NCBI GenBank assembly: GCA_017467805.1
Contig: JAFUKJ010000083.1
Location: 1-41,581 of the forward strand
Reading direction: 5' to 3'
From: Lachnospiraceae bacterium
GTDB taxonomy: Bacteria; Bacillota; Clostridia; Lachnospirales; Lachnospiraceae
DNA: 41,581 nucleotides
The position numbers were made by a program, and so were the translations under genes. Shown in pieces: positions 40,471 to 41,581 of this stretch (positions are counted from its first letter, which is position 1; every line of letters begins with the position of its first letter). The notes under the pieces are model-generated. The model was not told the origin of the DNA. It searched no databases and saw only the letters and a list, made by a program, of their open reading frames with translations.

Positions 40471-41448
40471 ATGAATTATCGTAACGTTGGAAAATCAGGA
40501 TTGAAGGTAAGTGAAATTGCTCTTGGAAGCTGGATGACGGATTTGCGTGGAAGTGAACAGGCGGCTATCGCCGAAGAAACTGTAAGACTGGCTTATGACG
40601 CAGGAGTCAATTTCTTTGACTGTGCTGATGCTTATAGCGGCGGAGAAGCTGAACGCTTCTTAGGCAGAGTTTTAAAGGACTATTCCCGTAGCAGTTATGT
40701 AGTGTCAAGCAAGGTATTCTTCCCAACTGGAAGAGGCGCAAATGAGTGGGGGTTATCCAGAAAGCATATCTTTGAGAATATAGACAGAAGCCTGCAAAAT
40801 ATGCAAATGGACTACATCGACCTATACTACTGCCATCGTTTTGACCCAACTACACCTATGGAAGAAACTCTTCGTGCGTTAAACGATTTAGTTTGTCAGG
40901 GAAAAATCTTATATTATGGTGTCAGTGAGGAATGGGGTGCAGCAAGACTTGAAGAAGCTCAGCGTATTATCAGAGAATATCATCTTCATCCTATGACTGT
41001 TATTCAGCCTCAGTATCATATGATGGACCGCTATATCGAGCATGAGATTATAGATGTCTGTGAAAAATACGGTATCGGAATTACACCGTTTTCTCCACTA
41101 GCACAGGGCTTACTGACTGGAAAATACAAAAAAGATCAGCCATACCCTGAAGGTTCACGCGCAACTCATCAGGCAGATAAGCAGATTAATAATTTACTTA
41201 CTGATGAAAATCTGGATAAGGTTGAGAAGCTCTCAAAGATTGCAAACGAGCTTGGTACTACACTTCCTGTATTAGCTCTTGCATGGATTCTTCGCAAACA
41301 GATTGTAAGCAGTGTTATTACAGGCGCCAGCAAACCATCACAGCTACAGAGCAACCTTGAAGCCAGCGGCTTTGTAATTCCACAGGACGCCTTAGCAGAG
41401 ATTGAATCTATTCTTGGATTTACAAGATTCGAGAGACATGTGGGATAA
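40471..41448 (+). CDS. Aldo/keto reductase (potassium-channel beta-subunit-like group)
   Basis: NADPH-dependent TIM-barrel oxidoreductase of 325 aa. Catalytic tetrad: Asp and Tyr in FFDCADAYSGGEAE, Lys in VVSSKVFFP, His in YYCHRFDP. Cofactor-binding C-terminal motif: SSVITGASKPSQLQSNLEA. The opening MNYRNVGKSGLKVSEIALGSW is classic for the family. It probably reduces reactive aldehydes or methylglyoxal-like compounds. Start ATG 40471 was chosen by homology; AAAGGA lies 11-12 bp upstream, and the frame extends further upstream without support. Controlled by the divergent MerR regulator. Confidence 0.94.
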   Translation: MNYRNVGKSGLKVSEIALGSWMTDLRGSEQAAIAEETVRLAYDAGVNFFDCADAYSGGEAERFLGRVLKDYSRSSYVVSSKVFFPTGRGANEWGLSRKHIFENIDRSLQNMQMDYIDLYYCHRFDPTTPMEETLRALNDLVCQGKILYYGVSEEWGAARLEEAQRIIREYHLHPMTVIQPQYHMMDRYIEHEIIDVCEKYGIGITPFSPLAQGLLTGKYKKDQPYPEGSRATHQADKQINNLLTDENLDKVEKLSKIANELGTTLPVLALAWILRKQIVSSVITGASKPSQLQSNLEASGFVIPQDALAEIESILGFTRFERHVG

Positions 41449-41468
41449 ATTGAGAATATGCCTAAGGT

Positions 41469-41496
41469 AAAGGAGGGGAAACTTATCCCCTCCTTT
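41469..41496 (+). terminator. Terminator of the aldo/keto reductase gene
   Basis: AAAGGAGGGG and CCCCTCCTTT form a perfect 10-bp stem with an 8-nt loop, followed by ATTTTTA. Confidence 0.9.
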
Positions 41497-41520
41497 ATTT
41501 TTACTCAAGACAGAAAAAAA

Positions 41521-41542
41521 CTTCCAAGATTAATCTTGGAAG
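41521..41542 (-). terminator. Terminator of the tRNA transcription unit
   Basis: CTTCCAAGATT and its complement AATCTTGGAAG form a 22-nt perfect palindrome, followed by TTTTTTT on the minus strand, 5 bp after the tRNA. Confidence 0.88.
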
Positions 41543-41547
41543 TCAAG

Positions 41548-41581
41548 AGCGCGAGACGGGGATCGAACCCGCGACCCCCTC
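41548..41581 (-). tRNA. 3' portion of a tRNA gene, isotype undetermined
   Basis: On the minus strand a T-arm (GCGGG-TTCGATC-CCCGT) is followed by a 7-nt acceptor strand CTCGCGC and a discriminator T (41548). The 3' CCA is not encoded. The anticodon arm is outside the window. U73 limits the choice (Gly and Cys are typical), but I do not assign an identity. Confidence 0.85.

Overview
The window looks like a chromosomal stretch from a motile, carbohydrate-degrading Gram-positive anaerobe, most likely a gut Lachnospiraceae (Clostridium cluster XIVa; a Roseburia/Lachnospira/Butyrivibrio-like genome). The basis is moderate-to-low GC, strong AGGAGG-type ribosome binding sites, four methyl-accepting chemotaxis proteins, meso-DAP dehydrogenase, a T-box leader, PadR-HAAS signalling, glycoside hydrolases GH43 and GH95, and Glu/Ser/Thr-rich tails on exported proteins. 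The assignment is by gene content and style only. All but two protein genes lie on the minus strand; the exceptions are an rsmH paralog and the terminal aldo/keto reductase. I see no insertion sequence, prophage or CRISPR array.

Layout, left to right. 1-5141: C-terminally incomplete giant secreted GH43 arabinanase-like enzyme with tandem lectin-like domains and an acidic Ser/Glu tail. 5474-9306: Cache-domain chemoreceptor, cytidylate-kinase-like protein and ArsB/NhaD-type permease. 9476-11574: translationally coupled pair of a membrane HD-GYP c-di-GMP phosphodiesterase, whose extracytoplasmic part resembles a type-2 carbohydrate-binding fold, and a histidine phosphatase. 11736-14342: meso-DAP dehydrogenase and a 6-TM chemoreceptor. 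14630-15685 (+): stand-alone RsmH-type 16S rRNA methyltransferase. 15767-18119: consensus promoter, Trp-type T-box leader, trpB and a divergent trpA. 18147-21837: Gld-type ABC exporter operon (ATPase, GldF-GldG fusion, DUF4340 protein). 22016-25494: EamA transporter, another 6-TM chemoreceptor and a Nudix-cupin pair.

25590-28810: MacB/LolD-type ABC transporter whose mRNA leader carries a probable yybP-ykoY (Mn2+) riboswitch followed by an intrinsic terminator. 28876-31921: PadR regulator, HAAS-domain membrane protein, DUF4097-like putative lipoprotein with a 19-residue periodic motif, and a methyltransferase. These four genes follow a good sigma-A promoter and a five-unit, 15-bp-spaced palindromic repeat lying just downstream of its -10 box. 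31982-34198: cytosolic GH95 alpha-fucosidase-type enzyme. 34331-39866: envelope-modification run made of a chemoreceptor, MBOAT O-acyltransferase, DHHW/AlgX-like acetyltransferase partner, small protein and VanX-like M15 peptidase. 39973-41448: divergent MerR regulator and aldo/keto reductase with a textbook 19-bp-spacer MerR promoter. 41548-41581: 3' end of a tRNA on the minus strand.

The window mixes plant-glycan use, sensing (chemoreceptors, c-di-GMP turnover) and envelope maintenance. The most unusual points are the PadR-operon repeat array, the riboswitch-ABC transporter pairing, the TrpA that has lost its phosphate-binding motifs, and the carbohydrate-binding-like sensor on the HD-GYP protein. 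All functions are inferred from sequence motifs recognised by eye; no database search was run.
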